NCBI GenBank assembly: GCA_964640725.1 | Contig: CAZXIJ010000012.1 | Location: 1 to 64,000, forward strand | Direction of reading: 5' to 3' | Length of the DNA stretch: 64,000 nt | Origin: CALHVX01 sp964640725 | Lineage (GTDB): Bacteria; Pseudomonadota; Gammaproteobacteria; Pseudomonadales; Azotimanducaceae | Program-made: the position numbers and the translations under genes | The notes under the pieces: generated by a model | The model's database searches: none | What the model was told of the DNA's origin: nothing | The model's input: only the letters and a program-made list of their open reading frames with translations | Shown here: one piece after another, positions 1-7,415 of the stretch | How the letters are laid out: every line of letters starts with the position of its first letter | Numbering within the stretch: the stretch's first letter is position 1

Positions 1-315
1 CAGCTCTACCACCTGGGCACCGATTTGCCCCAGGACGAAGACCAGGCGGAAGATCACTACCAGCGCGCCATCGCCCTGGGCAGCATCAGCGCCCGCCGCA
101 ACCTCGCGCTGATGCTGGCCACGACCTCGATCAGCTACCTGCGAGACCCCGAGCGCGCGATCGCGATCCTGGCGCCCGTCGCTCGCTACTACAACGATCC
201 GGAACTGCTCGATGCGCTGGCAGCGGTGTTCGACGCTGCGGGCCGCAGTGCGGATGCCGAAGCGGCCCGGCAAGCAGCCGGCCAGGCACGCCAACCGGAG
301 CAGCAACCGACATGA
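1..315 (+). CDS. TPR/Sel1-like protein, C-terminal fragment
   Basis: The reading frame is open from the first base of the window, so this is the 3' end of a longer gene; the leucine codon at 25 is internal. About 104 residues remain. They hold helix pairs of the tetratricopeptide/Sel1 type: a DQAEDHYQRAIALG helix, then ARRNLALMLA, then a PERAIAILAPVA repeat, and an Ala/Gln-rich tail. Such repeats are protein-binding scaffolds; the partner cannot be inferred. Its stop overlaps the start of the aminotransferase by four bases (ATGA at 312-315), so the two are probably translationally coupled. Confidence 0.65.
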   Translation, partial: QLYHLGTDLPQDEDQAEDHYQRAIALGSISARRNLALMLATTSISYLRDPERAIAILAPVARYYNDPELLDALAAVFDAAGRSADAEAARQAAGQARQPEQQPT

Positions 316-1637
316 GCGCCCCAAACTGGCCGTTTACCGGGCAGCCGGTCCCCGAAGTCGTCAGCGCCCAGGGCAACATGCTGCGCCTCAAGGACGGGCG
401 GCAGGTACTGGACGCCGCCGGCGGCGCCATCGTCAACAACATCGGACACGGCCGGGAAGCCGTTGCCCGCGCCGTGTACGAGGCGACCCGGGACTGCACC
501 TACGTGGTTCCGCCGTGGACGACGCCCGGACGCACAGCACTGGTGGCGGCACTGGAGCAGGACTGGCTGCCGGGCGATCTGGATCGAATCCACATCACCA
601 CCGGGGGCAGCGACGCGGTGGAATCAGCCATCAAGCTAGCGCTCCAGTACCACGCGGCGACCGGCGCCCCGGAGCGCACGGAAATCGTCACCCGCGACCC
701 CTCCTACCACGGGACGACCCTGGCAACGGGCACCTGGTCCGGACATCCCGCTCGCAAGCGCGGGCTGGCTCAGGCCATGCGAGACAACCCGAAAGCGCCC
801 GCCCCCTACCCGCTGCGCTGTCCGCTCGGGGCTGATCATCCCGACATGGCACAGCACTACGTCGACGCCCTCGCCGCGGTCATCGACGCCACCGGGCCCG
901 AGCGCATTGCGGCGCTGCTGGTCGAGCCGATTACCGGCTCCAGCGGCGGCGCGCTGGTGCCCCCGGACGGCTACTGGCAGGCGGTCCAGAAGCTGTGCCG
1001 AAAGCACGGCATCCTGCTGGTCTGCGATGAAGTGATGACCGGTTTCGGTCGCACCGGCCGAGACTTCGCGTTCCAGCACTTCGGCCTTGCCCCGGACATC
1101 GTGGTGGCCGGCAAGGGCCTGGCTGGCGGCTACGCGCCGCTGGGCGGCGTGTTCGCGCGAAGGCCCATCGGCGAAGCCATTCGCGATGCCGGCTACGCGG
1201 TGATGTTCCATACCTTCGGCGCCCACCCGGCCGCCTGCAGCGCCGGGGCCGCGGTGCTGAAAATCTTGCGCGAGGAACAGCTGGTCGAGCGCGCCGCGCG
1301 CGTCGGCGAGACGTTCCTTGCGGCGCTCGCCGCCCGCTTCGCGGAACACCCGCAGGTGGCCGAGGTGCGCGGGCGAGGCATGCTGCTGGCCATCGAGGTG
1401 GTGGCAGACCGCGCGACGTTGGCGCGCTTTCCGGAAGCCGTCGACATGACCGGGCGGATCGTGCGCGAAGGCCTCGACCGCGGCGTCTTCTTCTACGCCG
1501 GCGGCACCGGGGCGCAGCGCGACATCCTGTGCCTGGGCCCGGCCCTGAACACCAGTGAGGCCGAACTCGCTCAAATGGGCGATGTCCTGCTGGCCGCTGT
1601 GGACGCCGCCGTCGCGGGGGTGCCCACCGGCGCCTGA
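312..1637 (+). CDS. Class III PLP-dependent aminotransferase
   Basis: A 441-residue fold-type I enzyme of the omega-amino-acid/acetylornithine aminotransferase class, normal in length. The phosphate-cup region is near TTGGSDAVESAIK (96-108). The Asp that contacts the pyridine nitrogen is D239 in CDEVMTGFGRTG, and the Schiff-base lysine is K268 in VAGKGLAGGYAPLG. The family moves an amino group between an omega-amino acid or amine and a 2-oxo acid or aldehyde using pyridoxal phosphate in the cytoplasm. The amine substrate cannot be told from sequence, and the neighbours (a TPR protein upstream, a redox protein downstream) do not specify it. The start is the ATG in the ATGA overlap with the upstream gene. 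Confidence 0.88.
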   Translation: MSAPNWPFTGQPVPEVVSAQGNMLRLKDGRQVLDAAGGAIVNNIGHGREAVARAVYEATRDCTYVVPPWTTPGRTALVAALEQDWLPGDLDRIHITTGGSDAVESAIKLALQYHAATGAPERTEIVTRDPSYHGTTLATGTWSGHPARKRGLAQAMRDNPKAPAPYPLRCPLGADHPDMAQHYVDALAAVIDATGPERIAALLVEPITGSSGGALVPPDGYWQAVQKLCRKHGILLVCDEVMTGFGRTGRDFAFQHFGLAPDIVVAGKGLAGGYAPLGGVFARRPIGEAIRDAGYAVMFHTFGAHPAACSAGAAVLKILREEQLVERAARVGETFLAALAARFAEHPQVAEVRGRGMLLAIEVVADRATLARFPEAVDMTGRIVREGLDRGVFFYAGGTGAQRDILCLGPALNTSEAELAQMGDVLLAAVDAAVAGVPTGA

Positions 1638-1667
1638 CTGAAGCCGATCTGCCTTTATGGCATGCTC

Positions 1668-1673
1668 AGGAGG
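1668..1673 (+). promoter_or_regulatory. Shine-Dalgarno AGGAGG selecting a TTG start
   Basis: A perfect AGGAGG lies 5 bases before TTG at 1679 but 23 bases before the in-frame ATG at 1697. Spacing therefore favours initiation at TTG. Either start leaves a usable signal peptide. Confidence 0.55.
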
Positions 1674-1678
1674 ATATT

Positions 1679-3766
1679 TTGCCCGGAGCACCCGCCATGA
1701 ACGCCTCTTCCCAGACCGCCGCTCAGCCCGCTCGCCGCGGAGGCCTGTCCCGCTGCCTGTCCGGCGCGCTGCTCGCGGCGCTGCTGCTCCCGCTTCAGGC
1801 CCTGGCGTCCCAGACGCAGCGCGTCGATAATTTCGTACTGCTCGACCACACCGGCAAGGCTCAGGAGCTGTACTACGGCAACCACAAGGCCATCGCGTTG
1901 ATGGTGCACGGCAACGGCTGCCCGATCGTGCGCAACGCCATCACCGACTTCAAGGCGCTGCGCGACGAGTTCGAGCCCAAGGGCGTGCGCTTTGCCATGC
2001 TCAACGCCAACCTCCAGGACGAGCGTGCCAGCATCGCGGCAGAAGCCAGGGAATGGGGCATCGACATGCCGATCCTGGACGACACCACGCAGCTGATCGG
2101 CGAAGCCCTGAAACTGGTCCGGACCGGCGAGGTGCTGATCATCGAGCCGGGCACCTGGGAGGTCGTGTACCGCGGTCCCCTGGATAACCGGCTCGACTAC
2201 GAGCGACAGAAAAAACAGGCCAGCGAACGCTACGCAAAGGATGCGCTGACCGCCGTGCTGGCCGGCCGCAAAGTCAGCCAGGCAGAACGCGATGCCGTGG
2301 GTTGCCTGATCAACTTCCCGGCGCGCAAGGCCAATCACGCGGCCATCAGCTACACCGACACCATCGCGCCCCTGCTGCAGGAAAAGTGCGCGGTCTGCCA
2401 CCGGCCCGGCGGCATCGGGCCCTGGGCGATGACCAGCTACACCATGGTTCAGGGCTTCGCGCCAATGATTCGCGAAGTGGTGCGCACCAGGCGCATGCCG
2501 CCCTGGCACGCCGACCCGCAGATCGGCCACTGGAAGGGCGACAAGAGCCTGAGCATCGAAGAAACGCAAACCCTCATCCACTGGATCGAAGCGGGCGCCC
2601 CCCGCGGCGAAGGCAAAGATCCGCTGCTGGCCGTCGCCCGGCCGAGCGATGAGTGGCCTTTGGGCGCGCCGGACCTGGTGCTGGAAGTGCCGGCCTTTGA
2701 GGTGCCTGCCGCGGGCACCGTCGACTACCAGTTCCCGGTGCTGCAAAACCCCCTGGACGACGGCGTCTGGGTCGAGGCAGCAACGGTCATTCCCGGCGAT
2801 CGCAATGTCGTGCACCACGTGCTGGTCGGCGCTGCCGATGGGCCCCGGGACAGCAGCAAGCCCCGCCGGGGCGGCGAGAGCGTGTTCGATAACTACATTA
2901 TCGGCTACGCGCCGGGCAACGAGTCGGCCAGCATGCCGGAAGGTACCGGCGTGTACATTCCCAAAGGCGCGGACTTTCTGCTGCAGATGCACTACACGCC
3001 CTACGGCAAAGCCGCCGTCGACAAGACCCGGGTCGGCCTGTACTTCGCCAAGGAGCAGCCAGAAAACTTCCTGCGCCATCAGGTCGTCCTGGATCCGACC
3101 ATTCGCATTCCGCCAAACGTCGCAGAGCACGAAGAGGTGGCGTACCACGAGTTCGACAAGGACGCCCTGCTGCACTTCATTGTCCCGCACGCCCACTACC
3201 GCGGCCGCGCGTCCAGCTTCGAGCTCGCCTACCCGGACGGCCGGACCGAGGTCCTGCTCAGCGTGCCCAACTACGATTTCAACTGGCAGCGAACCTACGA
3301 GTTCGAAACCCCCAAGCTCATGCCCGCGGGCAGCCGGCTGCTGCACCGCACGGTCTACGACAACTCTGCAGCAAACCCAGGCAACCCGGATCCGGAGCGG
3401 ACCGTGCCCTGGGGGCTGCAGTCCTGGGACGAAATGCTCTACGGCGCTTTCAGCTACAGCTGGGTCGACGAGACCGCCAAGCAGCCAATTCACGACTCGC
3501 AGCTGTCCGAGGCCTACCAGATGGTCGGTTTCATGGACCGGGACATGGACGGCAAGCTGTCCTGGAAGGAACTGCCAAAGCAGCTGCAAAAGCGCCTCGT
3601 ACAGGGCTTTAAGCACGTCGACGCCAACGGCGACGGCGGCCTGGATGCCAAGGAATTCGTGCAAATGCAGCGCCGGGGGCAGCAGCAAACCGGGCAGCGC
3701 ACGCCCGACGCACCGGCAACGGAAGCGGGCAGCCCGCCGTCCGGAACGGCGGCCGGCGGACGCTAG
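1679..3766 (+). CDS. Exported redoxin / cytochrome c / Cu monooxygenase-like / EF-hand fusion
   Basis: A 695-residue multidomain periplasmic protein. Residues about 23-44 form a signal peptide (hydrophobic LLAALLLPLQALA). Residues about 45-200 are a redoxin domain with one cysteine, C81 in HGNGCPIVR, rather than a CxxC pair. A haem c site, CAVCH, is at 237-241. From about 330 to 600 the sequence resembles the two copper domains of ascorbate-dependent (PHM/DBH-type) monooxygenases: HH at 379-380, H438 in QMHYTPYG, and HAH at 504-506 are candidate copper ligands. Two EF-hand loops follow, starting DRDMDGKLSWKE (620-631) and DANGDGGLDAKEF (648-660). Electrons could pass from haem to copper, but substrate and reaction are unknown. 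It stands alone between the aminotransferase and a TetR regulator, which may or may not control it. Confidence 0.8.
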   Translation: MPGAPAMNASSQTAAQPARRGGLSRCLSGALLAALLLPLQALASQTQRVDNFVLLDHTGKAQELYYGNHKAIALMVHGNGCPIVRNAITDFKALRDEFEPKGVRFAMLNANLQDERASIAAEAREWGIDMPILDDTTQLIGEALKLVRTGEVLIIEPGTWEVVYRGPLDNRLDYERQKKQASERYAKDALTAVLAGRKVSQAERDAVGCLINFPARKANHAAISYTDTIAPLLQEKCAVCHRPGGIGPWAMTSYTMVQGFAPMIREVVRTRRMPPWHADPQIGHWKGDKSLSIEETQTLIHWIEAGAPRGEGKDPLLAVARPSDEWPLGAPDLVLEVPAFEVPAAGTVDYQFPVLQNPLDDGVWVEAATVIPGDRNVVHHVLVGAADGPRDSSKPRRGGESVFDNYIIGYAPGNESASMPEGTGVYIPKGADFLLQMHYTPYGKAAVDKTRVGLYFAKEQPENFLRHQVVLDPTIRIPPNVAEHEEVAYHEFDKDALLHFIVPHAHYRGRASSFELAYPDGRTEVLLSVPNYDFNWQRTYEFETPKLMPAGSRLLHRTVYDNSAANPGNPDPERTVPWGLQSWDEMLYGAFSYSWVDETAKQPIHDSQLSEAYQMVGFMDRDMDGKLSWKELPKQLQKRLVQGFKHVDANGDGGLDAKEFVQMQRRGQQQTGQRTPDAPATEAGSPPSGTAAGGR

Positions 3767-3819
3767 GCCGAGAACCCGGCAGCCAACGGCGCCGGCCCCC
3801 CCGGCGCGCGGCGCTTCCG

Positions 3820-4446
3820 ATGACGACCCAGTACCCCAAGCGCGAGCAGCGCAAACAGGCTTCTCGCGCGGCGCTGATCGAAGCGGCCATCGCGCTCCTC
3901 AACCAGCGCGGCTACGAAGCCACCAAGCTGGACGACATCGCCGAAGCTGCGGGCCTGCACGTGCAGACGCTGTACCGGCATTTCTCGAGCAAGCGGGATC
4001 TGGTTACCGCCGTCGATCAGCACTTCCTGGATCGCTTTCAGCAGGCCTGTGCGGCCCGGCAAACGGACACGCTGACCTTCTGGCGAGCCTGGATGGCACG
4101 ATCGACCCGGGCCATGGTGACCGCCGGGGCCCGCTACACCCAGTCGGTGACGGACATCTACGCGGTACCCAACTTTCCGACGCCCTATCTGCGGATCTGG
4201 CACGAGTACGAGCACACCCTGGCCGAGAGCCTTGCCGCAGACATGGACAGCGACTCCGATGCGCCCTTGCCGGTGCTGATCGCCTGCATGCTCTGGGGCG
4301 GGACGACCCATGTCTATCGGCGCTGGCTGCGCGCCCCGGATACCCGGGACCTCGAGGCCGATACGCTGCGCATGATCGATACAGTCATCGATCAGTACGG
4401 CCCCCTCCTCAACAGCAGCCTGGGCGCGGGCGACGGGGACCGCTAG
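3820..4446 (+). CDS. TetR/AcrR family transcriptional regulator
   Basis: A 208-residue TetR-type repressor. The N-terminal DNA-binding domain is clear: an ALIEAAIALLNQRGYEATKL helix stretch at about 14-35, then the helix-turn-helix ending in LYRHFSSKRDL at about 50-60. The C-terminal two-thirds is the usual variable ligand/dimer domain, tryptophan-rich here. It starts 53 bases after the redoxin fusion gene on the same strand. Its stop shares the palindrome CTAG (4443-4446) with the stop of the convergent NUDIX gene. The likely target is itself or a neighbour; no operator was identified. Confidence 0.85.
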   Translation: MTTQYPKREQRKQASRAALIEAAIALLNQRGYEATKLDDIAEAAGLHVQTLYRHFSSKRDLVTAVDQHFLDRFQQACAARQTDTLTFWRAWMARSTRAMVTAGARYTQSVTDIYAVPNFPTPYLRIWHEYEHTLAESLAADMDSDSDAPLPVLIACMLWGGTTHVYRRWLRAPDTRDLEADTLRMIDTVIDQYGPLLNSSLGAGDGDR

Positions 4447-5114
4447 TTGAACTGCGTCGCGAGCCCGGGGTCGACCCGGTGCTGCGCAAGGCACAAGATA
4501 TCTTCCGCAATGGTTCGCCCCGTGCTGAGCGGCGGCAAGGCATCGATCGGGTGGAAAGCAGCGGCCGTTGTCTCAAGGCTGCCGCGCAGCTCGCCGTCGC
4601 CGTCGCTGCACAGAAACAGCAGTTTGTACACGTGCTCCAACCGCTTCGGCCGGTAGGTCTGCACGGACTGGTCGCGGATCGCGGCGAGCTTCTCGGCCCG
4701 CACCTGCAGGCCGGTTTCCTCAAAGACTTCCTTCACCGCATTGGCGCCCGGCGACAACGGCTGGTCGCACCAGCCCCCAGGCAACGCCCAGCGCTGATCG
4801 CCCGCTTCCTGCACGAGCAACACCTTGCCGTTCCGGAACACCCCGGCACGCACTTCCACCTTGGGCGTCGGGTATCCCGTGTCAGCAACAAACTGCCCCA
4901 CGAGCGCCTCTGCCGGGAGGTCCAGAAAACCGGCGGCCAGGGCCCGGGACAGCTCGATCAGCTCTTCGTAGCGTTCGCGGCAGAACGGGTCATCGGTATA
5001 GGCCAGGCCGGTTTGCGCGATGTCGCGCACCCGCAACACCTGCGCGAGCGCAGTCTCGGGGGCTGCGCCGCTCGAGTCCTGCGGGGGCAAATCAGTGGGT
5101 TCCTGGGTAGACAC
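4443..5114 (-). CDS. NUDIX hydrolase with helical N-terminal domain
   Basis: A 223-residue protein with an N-terminal helical region (about 25-75) of the kind found before the NUDIX domain in ADP-ribose/nucleotide-sugar hydrolases (Nudix_hydro_N type), followed by the NUDIX fold. The NUDIX box reads GGWCDQPLSPGANAVKEVFE followed by ETGL. The KEVFEETG core keeps the metal-binding glutamates, but the first glutamate of the Gx5E motif is leucine and the arginine is lysine. The family cleaves nucleoside diphosphates linked to another group. It is divergent from the MTH1-like NUDIX gene (44 bases between starts) and convergent with the TetR gene, sharing a CTAG stop. Substrate not predictable. Confidence 0.82.
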   Translation of the reverse strand: MSTQEPTDLPPQDSSGAAPETALAQVLRVRDIAQTGLAYTDDPFCRERYEELIELSRALAAGFLDLPAEALVGQFVADTGYPTPKVEVRAGVFRNGKVLLVQEAGDQRWALPGGWCDQPLSPGANAVKEVFEETGLQVRAEKLAAIRDQSVQTYRPKRLEHVYKLLFLCSDGDGELRGSLETTAAAFHPIDALPPLSTGRTIAEDILCLAQHRVDPGLATQFN

Positions 5115-5158
5115 GGGCAGACTCGCAGTGCGGCGACTGCGGCACCATACTCACCGGC

Positions 5159-5698
5159 ATGAGCGAAACCAACCCGAATCGCGACGACGGCTTGCAAACG
5201 GCGCTTGCCGGCTGGCAGCCGGACCTGATCGGCACCCTGGTGTTCGTGGTTCAGGGCCCCCAGGTACTGCTGATCGAAAAGAAAACCGGCCACGGCAAGG
5301 GCCTGATCAACGGCCCGGGGGGCAAGCTGGATCCTGGGGAGCAGCCGGCTCAGGGCGCCGAGCGCGAGCTGCACGAGGAGCTGTCGGTCCGCTGCGACCG
5401 GCTGCGGCTCATGGCACGGCTGCGCTTCGTCGATCTCGCCGGCTCCCAGTGGCTGGGATTCGCCTTCCTTGGCCAGGGCCTGCAGGGCGTGCCCGAGGAG
5501 AGCGTCGAAGCCCGCCCCCTTTGGTATCCCGTCAGCCAGCTGCCGCTTCATCGCATGTGGCCGGACGATGCGATCTGGTTGCCGACCATCCTGGCCGGAC
5601 AACCGCTGAGCGGCGACTTCCTGCTGCAGGGGCAGACCCTGCTCGCGCACGCCGTGCGTCCGGGCGCGCCATCAGCCGCCCTGGACGGCGCCCCCTAG
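5159..5698 (+). CDS. MTH1-like NUDIX (8-oxo-dGTP diphosphatase family)
   Basis: A 179-residue NUDIX hydrolase whose box starts GGKLDPGEQPAQGAERELHE. The final glycine of the canonical EExG is replaced (EELSV), as in the MTH1 family. The NGPGGKLD lead-in and the following KxxGxxxF-like region also resemble MutT/MTH1-type enzymes that remove oxidised purine nucleotides from the pool. It lies between another NUDIX gene and a dUTPase, which supports a nucleotide-sanitation role. It ends in CTAG at 5695-5698, which is also the stop of the convergent dUTPase. The family is clear; the 8-oxo-dGTP specificity is an inference. Confidence 0.8.
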   Translation: MSETNPNRDDGLQTALAGWQPDLIGTLVFVVQGPQVLLIEKKTGHGKGLINGPGGKLDPGEQPAQGAERELHEELSVRCDRLRLMARLRFVDLAGSQWLGFAFLGQGLQGVPEESVEARPLWYPVSQLPLHRMWPDDAIWLPTILAGQPLSGDFLLQGQTLLAHAVRPGAPSAALDGAP

Positions 5699-6336
5699 CC
5701 TTCGCCGTATCGCTGGGAGAGCACCGCGTAGAGGGCGTCGGGCACCTTGTCAGGCGCGCAGTCCAGCCCGGCCAGCGCTTCCATGAGGTGCACGTTGTCT
5801 TCCCGACCGTTCCAGAGCTTGCGGTAGTCGCCGCTCTTGTAGCCGTGATCCTGGCGAAAGTGATTGAGCACATTCTTGCCGACGTACAGCTCAAAGGTCT
5901 CTGTCAGAGACATGGGCAGGCGAGCCAGCACGGCCAGAAAGGCCGGCAGGTCAAAGCGCTGCGCCTGCCCGGTGGCCAGCGCAAAGGACTCCACGGCGTC
6001 GCGAAAATCGTCCGGGCTGCCGGGGCGTGGCGTAAGCGAGGCAAAGGAGCCAGCGATCTCCCCCTCGGACACGCCGGCGCGGAGCAGGTCGCTCAGCCCG
6101 AAGTGCCAGATATCCACCAGCTCCAGCCGCACCTGGTCCAGGTCCAGTTCCTGGTGCTTCCACCATTTCCAGCCGTAGTGGTCGAGCAGCTCTGCGCACT
6201 CGATCCAGATCGCCCGATGGTAGGCGTAGCCCTGGGTGCGCCATTCGCGATGGACCTGCTCGTTGTGGGCGATCTGCATCCTGGCCATGGTCGCCACCAT
6301 GCCTGCGATCCGATCCTGCGATTCTGTGCTGCTCAT
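5695..6336 (-). CDS. Dimeric all-alpha dUTP diphosphatase
   Basis: A 213-residue protein of the dUTPase_2/all-alpha NTP pyrophosphatase superfamily, unrelated to the trimeric beta-type dUTPase. The two metal-binding motifs are visible: an ExxE-type AIWIECAELLDHYGWKWWK near 43-61 and ELVDIWHFGLSDLL near 74-87. The tryptophan-rich WKWWK loop and later YxxKNVLNHFRQDHGYK segment are typical of the family. It would hydrolyse dUTP to dUMP, keeping uracil out of DNA and feeding thymidylate synthesis. The start has a strong GGGGAGGA ribosome site just upstream. It shares its stop palindrome with the NUDIX gene. Confidence 0.88.
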   Translation of the reverse strand: MSSTESQDRIAGMVATMARMQIAHNEQVHREWRTQGYAYHRAIWIECAELLDHYGWKWWKHQELDLDQVRLELVDIWHFGLSDLLRAGVSEGEIAGSFASLTPRPGSPDDFRDAVESFALATGQAQRFDLPAFLAVLARLPMSLTETFELYVGKNVLNHFRQDHGYKSGDYRKLWNGREDNVHLMEALAGLDCAPDKVPDALYAVLSQRYGEG

Positions 6337-6380
6337 TCGTCCTCCCCGACCTGCTCAAATTATGGGTTATTCTCGTGCCC

Positions 6381-7388
6381 ATGGCGAAGATACCGACGAC
6401 GGCGCTGGTGATGCACCCGCTCGTTCAGGACGAGATTCTGACTCCCGCGCACATCGAGCGACTGGCCCGCGCGACGCGGTTGCTGGCGCCCACGGCGTTC
6501 ACATCCGTTGGCGAGCTGGGCGAGCTGGCCGAAGAGGTCGATGTGCTGATTACCAGCTGGGGTTGCCCGGCGGTGGACGAGGCCGTGCTCGATCGCTGTC
6601 GGCGCCTGCGGCTGGTTGCGCACATGGCGGGCAGCGTCAAAGGCTTTATCGACGATGCGGCCTGGCGCCGGGGCATCCGCGTGGTCAACGCTGCCGCCGC
6701 CGGCGCTGTGCCGGTCGCCGAGTACACCGTGGCAGCCATCCTGTTCGCCAACAAACGCGTGTTCGACCTCCAGCGTTTCTACGCCCGACATCGGGAACAG
6801 CGCCCGCCCTGGAGCCGCGAGGCCCCAGGCCTCGGCAATCACGACAAGACGGTCGGCATCATCGGCGCTTCGCACGTTGGCCGGCTGGTGCTCGAGTACC
6901 TGAAAACCTTTGACCTGCGCTGCCTGCTCTACGACCCCTACGTCGCGCCGTCGGACGCCCGGACCCTGGGCGCGATGAAGATGAGCCTGTCCGAGGTGCT
7001 GGCCAAGTCTGACGTGGTGTCGCTGCACGCGCCGCTGCTGGAGGACACCCGCGCCATGATCGGCCCCCGGGAACTCGACCTGATGCGCGACGGCGCGACG
7101 CTGATCAATACGGCCCAGGGCGAGCTCATCGACAGCGATGCCCTGCTGCAGGTGCTGCAACAGGGGCGCATCAACGCCGTGCTGGACGTGACCACCCCGG
7201 CGACGTTGCCCCGGGACTCGGCGCTGTACGACCTGCCCAACGTCTTTTTGACCCCGTCGATCAGCGGCAGCCTCGGCACCGAAGTGCAGCGCTACGGCGA
7301 CGTCATCGTTGCCGAGGTAGAGCGTTTCGCCCGCGGTGCCGGCCTGAAGCACCTGGTGCGCCGCGACCATCTGTCGCGGCTGGCCTGA
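6381..7388 (+). CDS. D-2-hydroxyacid dehydrogenase homologue, catalytic residues lost
   Basis: About 335 residues with the two-domain fold of D-isomer-specific 2-hydroxyacid dehydrogenases. The Rossmann motif is GIIGASHVG, where the second glycine of GxGxxG is serine. The usual catalytic Arg (NTARG) is Gln at 246 in NTAQGELID; the usual DVxEPEPLP glutamate region reads DVTTPATLP; and the catalytic His of TPHxAGS is Ser293 in LTPSISGS. All three catalytic positions are thus altered. It could be a non-dehydrogenase that only binds a nucleotide or acid, or an enzyme with changed chemistry. An in-frame GTG six bases upstream (6375) is an alternative start. It diverges from the dUTPase gene. Confidence 0.78.
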   Translation: MAKIPTTALVMHPLVQDEILTPAHIERLARATRLLAPTAFTSVGELGELAEEVDVLITSWGCPAVDEAVLDRCRRLRLVAHMAGSVKGFIDDAAWRRGIRVVNAAAAGAVPVAEYTVAAILFANKRVFDLQRFYARHREQRPPWSREAPGLGNHDKTVGIIGASHVGRLVLEYLKTFDLRCLLYDPYVAPSDARTLGAMKMSLSEVLAKSDVVSLHAPLLEDTRAMIGPRELDLMRDGATLINTAQGELIDSDALLQVLQQGRINAVLDVTTPATLPRDSALYDLPNVFLTPSISGSLGTEVQRYGDVIVAEVERFARGAGLKHLVRRDHLSRLA

Positions 7389-7415
7389 CGCCACGCCGGG
7401 CGGCGCCGGTGAGCG

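Noticed and set aside
2649..5162. 837-residue plus-strand open frame
   Set aside because: Runs across the fusion protein, TetR and NUDIX genes in the wrong frame; Ser/Arg/Thr-biased shadow.
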